Shown piece by piece: positions 16,419 to 24,383 of a stretch of 34,415 bases of DNA. A program made the position numbers and the translations under genes. This DNA is from an uncultured Ruminococcus sp. (GTDB lineage: Bacteria > Bacillota > Clostridia > Oscillospirales > CAG-272). The stretch covers positions 1 through 34,415 of the forward strand of contig CACWOQ010000020.1 of NCBI GenBank assembly GCA_902762505.1, in the 5' to 3' direction. Numbering within the stretch: the stretch's first letter is position 1; every line of letters starts with the position of its first letter. The notes beneath the pieces are model-generated. The model searched no databases. It was not told the DNA's origin and was given only the letters and a program-made list of their open reading frames with translations.

Positions 16419-17510
16419 TCAGTCAAGGAAAACGCGCTTTATCGCGTCGAGATAGCCGGTGCCGTACACGTTGTCGGGGAGCAGATAGCTCATCTCCGTC
16501 CACTCGTTCCAGCTGTTCACGGTTATAAGACCGACTCCGTGTTCGTCGGCGAAAGCCTTCGCCTGGCGGAGCGCTTTTTCTATATTCTCCGGGGTATTGT
16601 TTTTCATAATGCCCCATCTGAACGAATTGAATCTCGGGTTGTTGTCCCAGCCGAGGGAAACGTGCGGGAAATACTTTACTCCGAGCGAAGCGAACTGATC
16701 CCAGAAGCCGAGAACGTCCGCCTGAACCTCGTTGTAGTCGCGGTCTATGTTGACGAAATGGCAGTACTGATAATTCGTCGTACTGTCAAAGCCGAGGATC
16801 TTCGCGATCTCGGACGAATGCAGGTGCTCGCCGTCGACTCCGGAGAAATTGTGTACGCGCTCTCCCCAGAGGATGAGCTGCAGATGAAGTCCGCCGCACG
16901 CCTTTTCCGCTTTTTCACGGAACGCGTCGAGCGCCGCCCTCGTCTGATCAACTCCGCCGAGTCCGTTTATCAGATTGTCGATATCGTACACGGCAAAAAC
17001 GGGCTTGCCGTCGATCCTGTAATAATTCGGCTGACTGAAATATTTTCCGATCACCCGGTCGCATACCGTATCGAACTGTACGCGGTCCACGGAGCCGAGC
17101 CACACCGGCGTATCCTGTATCTCGGATATGCGTTTGTCCCAGGTGTAATTCGCGTCGTGATTCGCCCACATGAGATAAAACTTCATCTTATCCCTGTTTT
17201 TCGCCTTCAGAAATCCGTCGTCAAGACAGCATTCAAGGAAAGGACGGCGGTCGTACCAGTACCAGTCGTAAATGAAAACGTTCACGCCGTGACTGCTCGC
17301 AAGCTCTATCTGCTCCTCCATCGTCTCAGGCTCCGCCTCGTCCTTATAGCCGAGCTGAGGGATCCTCGGAAGCAGGTGTCCTTCGAATTTCGGGGCAGCG
17401 TTTCTGACCGTCTGCCATTCGCCCTCTCCGTCGGGCCAGAATATCCTCGTTCTTTTTTCATGTCCCGTGTAAGCGGGCCATATATATGCCGCAATATCGT
17501 ATTTTTTCAT
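16419..17510 (-). CDS. Glycoside hydrolase family 99-like / WbsX protein
   Basis: 363 residues, no signal peptide. N-terminal AAYIWPAYTG, then GVNVFIYDWYWYDRRPFLE, FYLMWANHDANYTW, YYRIDGKPVFAVYD and C-terminal TVNSWNEWTEMSYLLP match the WbsX family (PF14307, GH99-like TIM barrel). The family is found in polysaccharide biosynthesis loci and in standalone hydrolases and acts on mannose-type glycans in the characterised GH99 relatives; the specificity here is unknown. The stop is followed by the 109-bp element's hairpin. The ATG follows the TGA of the upstream gene after one base, so the pair is co-translated. Confidence 0.88.
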   Translation of the reverse strand: MKKYDIAAYIWPAYTGHEKRTRIFWPDGEGEWQTVRNAAPKFEGHLLPRIPQLGYKDEAEPETMEEQIELASSHGVNVFIYDWYWYDRRPFLECCLDDGFLKAKNRDKMKFYLMWANHDANYTWDKRISEIQDTPVWLGSVDRVQFDTVCDRVIGKYFSQPNYYRIDGKPVFAVYDIDNLINGLGGVDQTRAALDAFREKAEKACGGLHLQLILWGERVHNFSGVDGEHLHSSEIAKILGFDSTTNYQYCHFVNIDRDYNEVQADVLGFWDQFASLGVKYFPHVSLGWDNNPRFNSFRWGIMKNNTPENIEKALRQAKAFADEHGVGLITVNSWNEWTEMSYLLPDNVYGTGYLDAIKRVFLD

Positions 17511-17511
17511 A

Positions 17512-18198
17512 TCAATCCACCGTAAACTGTACTATATCCATGAAGATCTGTTTGTGAAGCTTGTACGATCTCTCATACGCGCCGCTGCCCTTCAGTCTGT
17601 TTATCAGGCTCTCGGACAGAGTCCCGGAACGCAGGCAGATCACAAGATCGCCCTTCCATTCGGAGAAGACGTCGAAATATTTGTAAAAACCGGTGCTTTT
17701 GAAATCAACGCCGTATTCGTCGATCGCACCCTCCGGCAGCCTGACACCGAAAACGTCCGACAGAGGCGCGAAAACGCCGTCCCCCTTCAGTCTTTCGTAT
17801 TGCTGACGGTCAAGTATGTAGATGAACGAATTGCCGGACGCGACTTCGTTGTAAATCAGCTTTTCGTTATTCTGATTGAGCGACGGATCGAAGTACACGC
17901 CGTCTTTTATATACTGCGCCGCGATGTCTCCGTTCACCCACACGATATCGCGCACCGAGATCCCCTTCGCCGCCTTTTCCTCCTTCGTCGTATAGACCGA
18001 GCGTACGGCGGCGCGCACGCCGTCGATCTGAGAGGAAATGTTGTCGGGACCGGCGTAGGTGATGTAAACGTCGTATTTTTCGAGCGTGGAGCACTGCACG
18101 ACGCACACGGTGACGACGACGAGCAAAAACGCCGCGACGATCACGCGGATCTTATAGTAATACCAGTAGTTTTTGAACCATTGAATTATCTTTTGCAT
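17512..18198 (-). CDS. Single-pass membrane protein of unknown function
   Basis: 228 residues, not recognised. A short basic and aromatic N-terminus (MQKIIQWFKNYWYYYKIR) precedes one transmembrane helix (about 19-36), then a mixed alpha/beta domain outside the membrane (DVYITYAGPDNISSQIDGV, VWVNGDIAAQYIK, FIYILDRQQYERL, GDLVICLRSG). The layout loosely recalls an extracytoplasmic solute-binding fold, but no family can be named. No ribosome site is visible before the ATG; instead a hairpin lies 13 bp upstream. Adjacent to a WbsX-like gene and behind the SPFH gene on the same strand. Confidence 0.75.
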   Translation of the reverse strand: MQKIIQWFKNYWYYYKIRVIVAAFLLVVVTVCVVQCSTLEKYDVYITYAGPDNISSQIDGVRAAVRSVYTTKEEKAAKGISVRDIVWVNGDIAAQYIKDGVYFDPSLNQNNEKLIYNEVASGNSFIYILDRQQYERLKGDGVFAPLSDVFGVRLPEGAIDEYGVDFKSTGFYKYFDVFSEWKGDLVICLRSGTLSESLINRLKGSGAYERSYKLHKQIFMDIVQFTVD

Positions 18199-18211
18199 AA
18201 TTTACAAACAG

Positions 18212-18245
18212 GGCTGCTCACCCGGCTATTCCCGGATGAGCAGCC
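18212..18245 (-). terminator. Hairpin after the SPFH gene
   Basis: Inverted repeat GGCTGCTCACCCGG (18212-18225) against CCGGATGAGCAGCC (18232-18245), one mismatch, short loop. The U-tract on the minus strand is poor (CTGTTTGT), so it may be a partial terminator or an mRNA structure. It leaves only 13 bp before the start codon of the next gene, with no promoter between. Confidence 0.6.
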
Positions 18246-18265
18246 GTTTTACTGCTTATTGTTGA

Positions 18266-19576
18266 TTATTCGGGCTTCTTTTCTCCGCAGTCGGAGCAGA
18301 ATTTGCCTTTATTCTCGGTGCCGCATTTCGGGCAGAACCACGTTGCGGGAGCCTCGGGCTTCTTCTGACCGCAGTCGGAGCAGAACTTGCCGTGGTTTAC
18401 CGCACCACAGTTCGGGCAGGTCCAGCCGTCTTCAGCGGGCTTCGGAGCGGGCTTCTTCTCGCCGCACTCGGGGCAGAAGTTGCCGTTGACAACGTTTCCG
18501 CAGTTCGGGCAGGTCCAGCCTTCGGGCTGTGCGGGCTGCTGCTGTACGGGCTGCTGCTGTACGGGCTGATTCTGACCGACGGCGTAGAGGTTGGCCGCGT
18601 TCATTCCGCCGGCGTTCATAGCCATGCCGTAGCCGATGAAGCCGTTCATCGCGCCGCCGGCGTTGCCGGCTGCCGTATTCATGGCGGAGATCTGACCGCC
18701 TACCATACGCGCCGCGCCTACGTTGGGATTGAGGGTCATGGAGGTTTCTTCCCAGTCCATGATCTTCTTTCTCTGATCCTCGGGTATGGACGGAACGCCC
18801 ATGTTCAGCGAGTAGACCTCGATGCCGCGTTTGCCCCAGTCGTCCTTCAGGACTTCGTTGAGAGCGTCGCGCACCTCGGTGGTGTGAGCCGGGATCTGAT
18901 CATAAGAGACGCCGTTTGCGGAAAGGATCGCGAGAGCGGGCTGCAGAGCCTGGATAAGCTCGGCTTTGAGCATTCCGTCGATCTGATCGCGCTTGTATTC
19001 GGTCTCTACGTTTGCCGCGACGTTCGTGTAGAACAGGAGCGGGTCGACCAGCTTGTAGGAGTAAACGCCGTTGACGCGGAGGTCTACCGACAGTTTGAAT
19101 CCGAGCTGCTCGTTGATGACGACCTTGAACGGTACGGGGTTGGAGGTACCGAACTTGTTGTCGGTGATCTCTTTCGTGTTGAAGTAGTAAACACGCTGAT
19201 CCTTACCGGTGTCGCCGCCGTAGGTGAAACGTCTGCCTATGGTCTTGAACGTTTCGATTATGGATGTGCCGAGATTTCCGGAGAAGAGGCTCGGCTCCGT
19301 CGAATTGTTCCAGGTGAACTGTCCGGGTTCCGCGCAGAACTCGACGATCTTTCCCTGTTCGACAATGATCATGCACTGACCGTCGGCGACGGCGATGCCG
19401 GAGCCGTTGGAGATTATGTTGTCATTGCCCTTGGTGTTCGAGGAACGGCCGGTGATCCTCTTTTCGCCTTTTACCATAAGGGTGTCGGCGGGGATCGCGT
19501 CACAGTAGAAAAATTCCTTCCACTGATCGGCAAGAGTGCCGCCTATAGCGCCGGCAATTGCTTTGATAAGTCCCAT
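18266..19576 (-). CDS. SPFH/Band-7 protein with three C-terminal zinc ribbons
   Basis: 436 residues, resembling the YdjI/virion-core-like SPFH branch. N-terminal GLIKAIAGAIGGTLADQWKE and KGEKRITGRSSNTKGNDNII are typical, followed by the SPFH core (FKVVINEQLGFKLSVDLRVN, YSLNMGVPSIPEDQRKKIM). A Gly/Ala/Met-rich stretch and a Gln/Pro spacer lead to three tandem ribbons (about 353-383, 384-412, 413-436), each CPNCG or CPKCG plus CPECG or CSDCG, 12 Cys in all. B. subtilis YdjI is linked to membrane-stress (PspA) complexes; a similar scaffold role is inferred. Start fixed by AAAGGA eight bases upstream; it has its own consensus promoter. Confidence 0.92.
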   Translation of the reverse strand: MGLIKAIAGAIGGTLADQWKEFFYCDAIPADTLMVKGEKRITGRSSNTKGNDNIISNGSGIAVADGQCMIIVEQGKIVEFCAEPGQFTWNNSTEPSLFSGNLGTSIIETFKTIGRRFTYGGDTGKDQRVYYFNTKEITDNKFGTSNPVPFKVVINEQLGFKLSVDLRVNGVYSYKLVDPLLFYTNVAANVETEYKRDQIDGMLKAELIQALQPALAILSANGVSYDQIPAHTTEVRDALNEVLKDDWGKRGIEVYSLNMGVPSIPEDQRKKIMDWEETSMTLNPNVGAARMVGGQISAMNTAAGNAGGAMNGFIGYGMAMNAGGMNAANLYAVGQNQPVQQQPVQQQPAQPEGWTCPNCGNVVNGNFCPECGEKKPAPKPAEDGWTCPNCGAVNHGKFCSDCGQKKPEAPATWFCPKCGTENKGKFCSDCGEKKPE

Positions 19577-19618
19577 TGTTTATTGTCCTTTCATTTTGAT
19601 TTATTATTTCCCTTTTGT

Positions 19619-19647
19619 ATTCTATCACAAAAATACGGCTTTGTCAA
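19619..19647 (-). promoter_or_regulatory. Promoter of the SPFH gene
   Basis: Minus strand TTGACA (19642-19647), 17-bp spacer, TAGAAT (19619-19624), about 40 bp before the ATG. Between it and the acetyltransferase stop (19648-19746) only a weak imperfect stem, TCCGTGC (19689-19695) with GCACGGA (19725-19731), is visible; it lacks a T-run. Confidence 0.8.
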
Positions 19648-19746
19648 TAGTCGGATAATGTAATTTATGCGAAATATCGGCTCACATATCCGTGCTGCGC
19701 GTGATTTGACGAAAAACAAGCGTCGCACGGACGGTCCCGCCCTCCG

Positions 19747-20847
19747 TCAGAAATGTTCGAATATACCGCAGGGCCGCGGCGAAAACGCGCGGAAAAGATC
19801 CGCACAGTCGTTATATACGGAGACTCCGGGCAGATACGCGGCGCTCTGCGCGTCGTTTTCGCCGTATCCGAGCGCGATGCGCGCAAGCGCGCCGGGGGAC
19901 AGCGCGATCTCGCATTCGTCCTTTACGCGCGCGGCGAAGCATTCCCCGTTTCCGTATTCGACGCAGAACGTTCCGCCGGCAAGCTTTTCGTCGTCGTCCA
20001 CACGGAGCGTGAAGCGCCCCGGTCTTTTCGGATATTCGTGCGCCTCAAGCAGCTTTTGCGTATCGAGCACGCGCGCGGCGAGATCCGGCACGAGCCTGTA
20101 CTCCGTGTACATATGATGGCGCAGCATCATATCCGCCTCGCGGCAGAGCGACAGATCCGTCATCCTTATCCTGTCGTACTCGCCCTCGAACATATACAGA
20201 AACGAAAAAATATTTTCAAGCGAGCCGGGGCTCGTGTACGCGAGCTCGTGTACGGTGAGCACCGTATTCGTATAATGGTTGACGTCAAGCGTTTTGCTTC
20301 CGCTCACAACGACGTACGCCGCGGGCTCGCCGCCTTCATAGCAAATATACGCCTGTCTGCCGCCTCCGGTATAGTATCTGCCGTCGTATCTCGGCAGAAG
20401 CAGGCTCCTGCCGCGGCTGAAGCGTTCGTATACGCTTATCATATCGCAAAGCCTCGTCTCGTCGTACGGGACGAGGCGGCACTGTCTCGGCACGAAATCG
20501 AGACAGCGCGTCGGAAATTCTGCTGTCAGATGGTCGGCGACCCTTTCGTAACCGAATTTACGGTAAAACGAGAACGAGAACGGATGAAGCACGGACAGGA
20601 CCGCGCCTTCGCTTTTGCCGAGGGCGTGCATGGACGCGAACATCTCGCGGACGTGTCCGCCGCGCCTGTGCTCGACCGGCGTGCCGACGCCTCCCGCAAG
20701 CATGACCTTTATCCTGTTTTCGCCGTACTGCGCCTCCGTCAGCGTGAAGACGCCCGAGCAAAGCTCGCGCCCGCCTTCCGTCACCGTGACGTCAAGGATC
20801 TGACCGCGTTCAAACGGCGTCCTGCTCTTTATTACAGTTTCCGTCAT
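19747..20847 (-). CDS. GNAT-family N-acetyltransferase, Eis-like
   Basis: 366 residues. The N-terminal GNAT domain shows VEHRRGGHVREMF (acetyl-CoA loop) and HPFSFSFYRKFGYERV, the signature of Eis-type enzymes. A second GNAT-like domain follows, and the C-terminus (about 290-350, TLRVDDDEKLAGGTFCVEYG, then LSPGALARIALGYG) fits the SCP2-like domain of that family. Eis enzymes acetylate amines, including aminoglycosides in mycobacteria; most Bacillota members are uncharacterised, so the substrate is not assigned. The ATG overlaps the dCMP deaminase stop by 4 bp (ATGA). It is the last gene of the 24119-19747 operon. Confidence 0.88.
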   Translation of the reverse strand: MTETVIKSRTPFERGQILDVTVTEGGRELCSGVFTLTEAQYGENRIKVMLAGGVGTPVEHRRGGHVREMFASMHALGKSEGAVLSVLHPFSFSFYRKFGYERVADHLTAEFPTRCLDFVPRQCRLVPYDETRLCDMISVYERFSRGRSLLLPRYDGRYYTGGGRQAYICYEGGEPAAYVVVSGSKTLDVNHYTNTVLTVHELAYTSPGSLENIFSFLYMFEGEYDRIRMTDLSLCREADMMLRHHMYTEYRLVPDLAARVLDTQKLLEAHEYPKRPGRFTLRVDDDEKLAGGTFCVEYGNGECFAARVKDECEIALSPGALARIALGYGENDAQSAAYLPGVSVYNDCADLFRAFSPRPCGIFEHF

Positions 20848-21320
20848 GTAAATTTTATCTCTATCCTGTCCTTATCCGGCTCGAATCTCGTCAGCTTCAC
20901 CTTCGCGGCGCGGAGCATGCGCTTCGACGCGTTGTTCGCGGGGGTGCCCGCGTACTTGTCGGACAGATATATCACTTCCTTTATCCCCGCCTGGATTATC
21001 GCCTTCGCGCACTCGTTGCACGGGAAAAGCCCGACGTATACTCTCGCCCCCGCAAGGCTTTTGCCTCCGGCGTTCAGTATCGCGTTCAGCTCCGCGTGCA
21101 CGACGTAAGGATATTTCGTCTCCTCGCCGTCGCGGTCCCACGGGAATTCATCGTCGGAGCAGCCGCGCGGAAATCCGTTGTAGCCCGTCGATATTATCCT
21201 GTCGTCCTCTCCTACTATGCAGGCGCCGACCTGCGTGTTCGGATCCTTGCTTCGCATCGCCGCGAGCAGAGCGACGGACATAAAGTATTCGTCCCAGTTT
21301 ATATAATCAGTTCTCTTCAT
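20844..21320 (-). CDS. dCMP deaminase
   Basis: 158 residues, typical ComEB/dCMP-deaminase length. It deaminates dCMP to dUMP, feeding dTMP synthesis in the cytoplasm. Zinc site: HAE (His75, catalytic Glu77) and PCNEC (Cys101, Cys104). The family blocks YFMSVALLAAMRSKDPNTQVG and STGYNGFPRGCSD are present. The start overlaps the end of the glucosaminidase gene by 14 bp and the stop overlaps the acetyltransferase by 4 bp, so it is firmly embedded in the operon. No com genes are in the window, so the comEB symbol is not used. Confidence 0.95.
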   Translation of the reverse strand: MKRTDYINWDEYFMSVALLAAMRSKDPNTQVGACIVGEDDRIISTGYNGFPRGCSDDEFPWDRDGEETKYPYVVHAELNAILNAGGKSLAGARVYVGLFPCNECAKAIIQAGIKEVIYLSDKYAGTPANNASKRMLRAAKVKLTRFEPDKDRIEIKFT

Positions 21321-23190
21321 TTTTCTTCTCCTTTCCCTGTGTCCGGGATATGACGATCACGGCGATTCCGCCGGCGATGACTGCGGCGGACACGGCGACG
21401 ATCACCGCGTACAGCGGTCTGACGCCGCCCGTCTGCGGCTCTGTGCTTTCCGTGACGGTCGCGTCGGGTGCGTCCGCGCCCTCCGTCTCCGTCTGAGATA
21501 CCGGTTCGGTAACGGCAGTTTCGGCGTCTGTCTGAGTCTCAGGCGGCTCGTAGCCCTTGTCCGTTATGAATATGACGTTATGTATGAGATACGGCTGATC
21601 CTTCTGTGTATAAGCGGTGAGGAACACCGGCCCGCCGTACGAGACGTCCGACAGGTCTATCAGGACGGATACGCGGTGCAGGTATCCGTTTTTGCCGTCC
21701 GCGATCCGTTTGTGCCCGATATCGGCTGACAGGTCCTCATCCGAGCCCTCGCCGCCGTATAAATGCTCCCGGTCGCTTACGAGCCCGATATAAGAGGCTT
21801 TTCCGCACGCGTCGCGGTCAAAGTCCGCGGATACGGAGTATTCTATACACACCGAGGAGTACCGCGACAGATCGATCTCTCCGAGCGGCAGGCAGCTCCC
21901 CGTCTGACCGACGAACACGCGCCAGCTCACTTTTCCCTTTGCGTATCTCTTTTTGACGCCGTCAAGCGCGGAAAGATCAAGCGTTTCGTACGAGCCGACG
22001 GTGTCCTTTGCGATATATTTCAGATCCGCCGGCTCCGTTCCGTCCGGATAAGGGCACGATCCCGGCATCCCCTCGAAAACGGGGATAAGGAACGTGTACG
22101 GCAGATCGAGCATTTTGTTGTCTTTGAATGAATTGTAGAACGTCGTCGCCACGCCGACGGAGCCGTGTATGCTCTGCATGTACTGCCCCCAGAAATTGCG
22201 CGACGAGCGCGGATCCACGTTGAATTTCTGAAAATACGGCGTGTTCTGATAATCTTTTATGTAAGTGTTCGTGGCTTTGTACGCTCCGCCGTAAAGCGAT
22301 TTCCAGCGCGTGTTCCACGACGGTCCGCCCCATTCGGCTGATTTTTCGGGCGATCCGGTCTTAGCCTCGTTCATACCGCCGAGATATATGGCGAAGTAAC
22401 CCGTGCCGGCGGCGCCGATGTTGAAATAATTGTAAAGCCCGTTATAAGCCTTCAGCTGCGCCTCACCGTAGCCCGACGAAGGCGCTTTTATGAGATGTCC
22501 GTTTTCGTAGCCGGACACCTTGTTTGAGTAATAGTACCAGAGCTTATCACCGCATTTGCCGTTGATCAGCGCGCTCGTGCCCGCCGTTCCCTGCTCCGAT
22601 CTGACGCGGGCGGCGAGATATACCGGGCTTGCGCCGAGCTCTTTTCCGATATCGTAAAAATACTGCGCGTAGGTGACGTCGGAATACTCTCCGTCGAGCT
22701 TCGCGCCCGCCATGAACGTTCCGCGGAGCGCCGCCTCGACCATGGAGACTGTCACGTTGTCGCTCCAGCCGAGATCGTAGAACTGGAATATCTGTTCCTC
22801 GTTCATGAAATTACGCGGGTCCATCATATACGATACCGCGGCGCGCGACGCCTTCCACCATCCGGAATCGTACCTCTCGTACGTTGACATGTCGCGCAGG
22901 ACCACGTACTGATCCCCATCCGGGACGAGGCTCCGTTTCGGATTGTCCTCCGTCTCCATGTAAAGCACGTAATCCCACGTGTATTTTCCGCCGGAAAGCT
23001 CCGTTATGTTAATGGGTTCGAAATTCCATTCGGGCCGTTTTTCGTGGAGCAGCGCCAGTTTTTCCGCGTAATCACGCGGAAAGCCGGCTTCAACGAGCCC
23101 GTCTTCATATGATCCGCCCTGAGAGGCGTACGCCGGAAACGGCGCGGCGAGCAGCAGGACTGCCAGAACGGCTGATATAATGCGTCTCAT
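21307..23190 (-). CDS. Secreted, membrane-anchored glucosaminidase (GH73-like)
   Basis: 627 residues. The start at 23190 gives a signal peptide (MRRIISAVLAVLLLAAPFPA) with AAAGGACG upstream; a longer frame to 23295 runs into the previous gene. The catalytic domain, about 110-330, is of the LytD/GH73 N-acetylglucosaminidase type: SYMMDPRNFMNEEQIFQFYD, then ARVRSEQGTAG with candidate acid Glu199, LIKAPSSGYGEAQLKAYNGL and YNYFNIGAAG. These enzymes cut GlcNAc-MurNAc in peptidoglycan. A beta-rich middle part, a Thr/Glu/Pro linker and a C-terminal helix (about 594-617) with KEKKNEEN anchor it to the cell surface. Confidence 0.88.
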   Translation of the reverse strand: MRRIISAVLAVLLLAAPFPAYASQGGSYEDGLVEAGFPRDYAEKLALLHEKRPEWNFEPINITELSGGKYTWDYVLYMETEDNPKRSLVPDGDQYVVLRDMSTYERYDSGWWKASRAAVSYMMDPRNFMNEEQIFQFYDLGWSDNVTVSMVEAALRGTFMAGAKLDGEYSDVTYAQYFYDIGKELGASPVYLAARVRSEQGTAGTSALINGKCGDKLWYYYSNKVSGYENGHLIKAPSSGYGEAQLKAYNGLYNYFNIGAAGTGYFAIYLGGMNEAKTGSPEKSAEWGGPSWNTRWKSLYGGAYKATNTYIKDYQNTPYFQKFNVDPRSSRNFWGQYMQSIHGSVGVATTFYNSFKDNKMLDLPYTFLIPVFEGMPGSCPYPDGTEPADLKYIAKDTVGSYETLDLSALDGVKKRYAKGKVSWRVFVGQTGSCLPLGEIDLSRYSSVCIEYSVSADFDRDACGKASYIGLVSDREHLYGGEGSDEDLSADIGHKRIADGKNGYLHRVSVLIDLSDVSYGGPVFLTAYTQKDQPYLIHNVIFITDKGYEPPETQTDAETAVTEPVSQTETEGADAPDATVTESTEPQTGGVRPLYAVIVAVSAAVIAGGIAVIVISRTQGKEKKNEEN

Positions 23191-23192
23191 AG

Positions 23193-24119
23193 TCACACGT
23201 CCTTTTTCAGAAATGCCAGAAGATCCGTCGACGACGGGACGGAGGTGACTCCGCCTTCGTTCGATGAGGAATAGGCGTACGCGGCGGCGGCGCATTTCGC
23301 GGCTTTTCTCGCGTTTCCGTCGGTTTTGAGATACGCGGCACAGAACGCGGCGCCGTAAACGGCTGACGCGCTGCTCTCATCGAGATACGTTGACGGATAT
23401 TCTCCCGCCATATCGCTGTGTATCCCGTCGTATATGAAGGCGCCGCGGTCCGGGATGCGGATAACGTAGTGCTTCGCGCTGAAGCGCGAAGCGAGCGCCA
23501 TCGCCGCCGGCAGGAATTTGTCGTACTCCGTCGGCTCCACGCCGCAGTACGATCCGACCTCGGACGCCTCGAACACAGCCGCCTCGAGCTTTACGGAGAT
23601 CTCGGGCTCCGAGCGCCTGCACGGCGAGCACGGATGCCAGAAGACCGGCACGCCCTTGCTCGCGGCGACGTTGCACGCGTGCGCGGCAAGCCCGGCGGGC
23701 AGATCGTTCTGAACGTATACAGCGTCCGGATAAACCATGAACGCTTCTTCGATATCCTTTGCGGTCACAAGCCCGTTCGCGCCGCGAAACCTGATCACGC
23801 GTTCGCCTCTGCCGCGCTCGTGTATCGTCATCAGCAGTCCCGTTGACTCTCCGGGGCAGCGTTTCACGAATCTTCTGTCGATCCCGGCTTCGTCAAAGAA
23901 ACCGGCGAGCCGTTTCCCGTGCTGATCCGCGCCCGTGGCGCCGCAGAAAATACAATCGAGTCCGAGAGCGCGCAGAGTGAGCGCCGAAACGACGCCGCTG
24001 CCGCCCGGGACGTATCTGTAATTATCGCCCGCCGCCTCGGCGGATCCCCCGGGAAGCCCCTGGACGTACGCGTCAAAGCAAATATACGCGCCGGACAGTA
24101 CGAGTATCCTTTTTTTCAT
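23193..24119 (-). CDS. PfkB-fold protein, catalytic motif degenerate
   Basis: 308 residues from the ATG at 24119; GTG 24128 and ATG 24125 are in-frame alternatives, but GGTGAT just before 24119 fits as the ribosome site. Ribokinase-fold features: VPGGSGVVSALTLRALGL, FCGATGADQHGKRLAGFFDEAGI and a central PVFWHPCSPCR. The C-terminal PfkB signature, normally DTxGAGDxF, reads DESSASAVYGAAF (247-259): the GAG anion hole is SAS and the catalytic Asp is Ala253. The first PfkB signature also lacks its usual Asn. The protein may therefore bind a sugar or nucleoside without phosphorylating it, or use another mechanism. First gene of an operon with a wall hydrolase, dCMP deaminase and acetyltransferase. 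Confidence 0.85.
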   Translation of the reverse strand: MKKRILVLSGAYICFDAYVQGLPGGSAEAAGDNYRYVPGGSGVVSALTLRALGLDCIFCGATGADQHGKRLAGFFDEAGIDRRFVKRCPGESTGLLMTIHERGRGERVIRFRGANGLVTAKDIEEAFMVYPDAVYVQNDLPAGLAAHACNVAASKGVPVFWHPCSPCRRSEPEISVKLEAAVFEASEVGSYCGVEPTEYDKFLPAAMALASRFSAKHYVIRIPDRGAFIYDGIHSDMAGEYPSTYLDESSASAVYGAAFCAAYLKTDGNARKAAKCAAAAYAYSSSNEGGVTSVPSSTDLLAFLKKDV

Positions 24120-24181
24120 ATCCATCACCGTAATTTATTTTCGGGCACGGTCGACGCAAAGCGACCTTATCCGACAGTACC

Positions 24182-24210
24182 ATTATACACTATTTTTGCG
24201 TATTTGTAAA
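24182..24210 (-). promoter_or_regulatory. Promoter of the PfkB-like operon
   Basis: Minus strand TTTACA (24205-24210), 17 bp, TATAAT (24182-24187). Leader of about 55 bp to the start codon. A palindrome overlaps the -35 box (next entry). Confidence 0.8.
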
Positions 24211-24215
24211 TACGC
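24198..24215. promoter_or_regulatory. Operator-like palindrome over the -35 box
   Basis: GCGTATTTGTAAATACGC has perfect 8-bp arms around a GT centre and covers the -35 hexamer of the minus-strand promoter. A related, weaker one, GCGTGTAAATTACGC, lies at 24247-24261 between the two divergent promoters. This is a typical position for a repressor site, but no regulator gene is nearby. Confidence 0.45.
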
Positions 24216-24302
24216 TCTGTGAAATTTATTTGCATGAATCGCATAAGCGTGTAAATTACGCCTCCGATTGAACAATCGTTTTAAAAAATTCAAAAATCAA
24301 CG

Positions 24303-24331
24303 TTGAATATGCGCGTTTCAGGATATATAAT
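24303..24331 (+). promoter_or_regulatory. Promoter of the VanY-like gene
   Basis: TTGAAT (24303-24308), 17 bp, TATAAT (24326-24331), about 50 bp before the ATG. It is divergent from the PfkB-like operon promoter in the 264-bp spacer. Confidence 0.8.
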
Positions 24332-24383
24332 TGATTCACCTAAGCCGTAACGACACGGCGGTTTGCTCCGACGGAGGTAATAA

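Noticed and set aside
18392..19663. 423-codon open frame on the plus strand
   Set aside because: Exact antisense of the SPFH gene and crossing its promoter; no motif or ribosome site.
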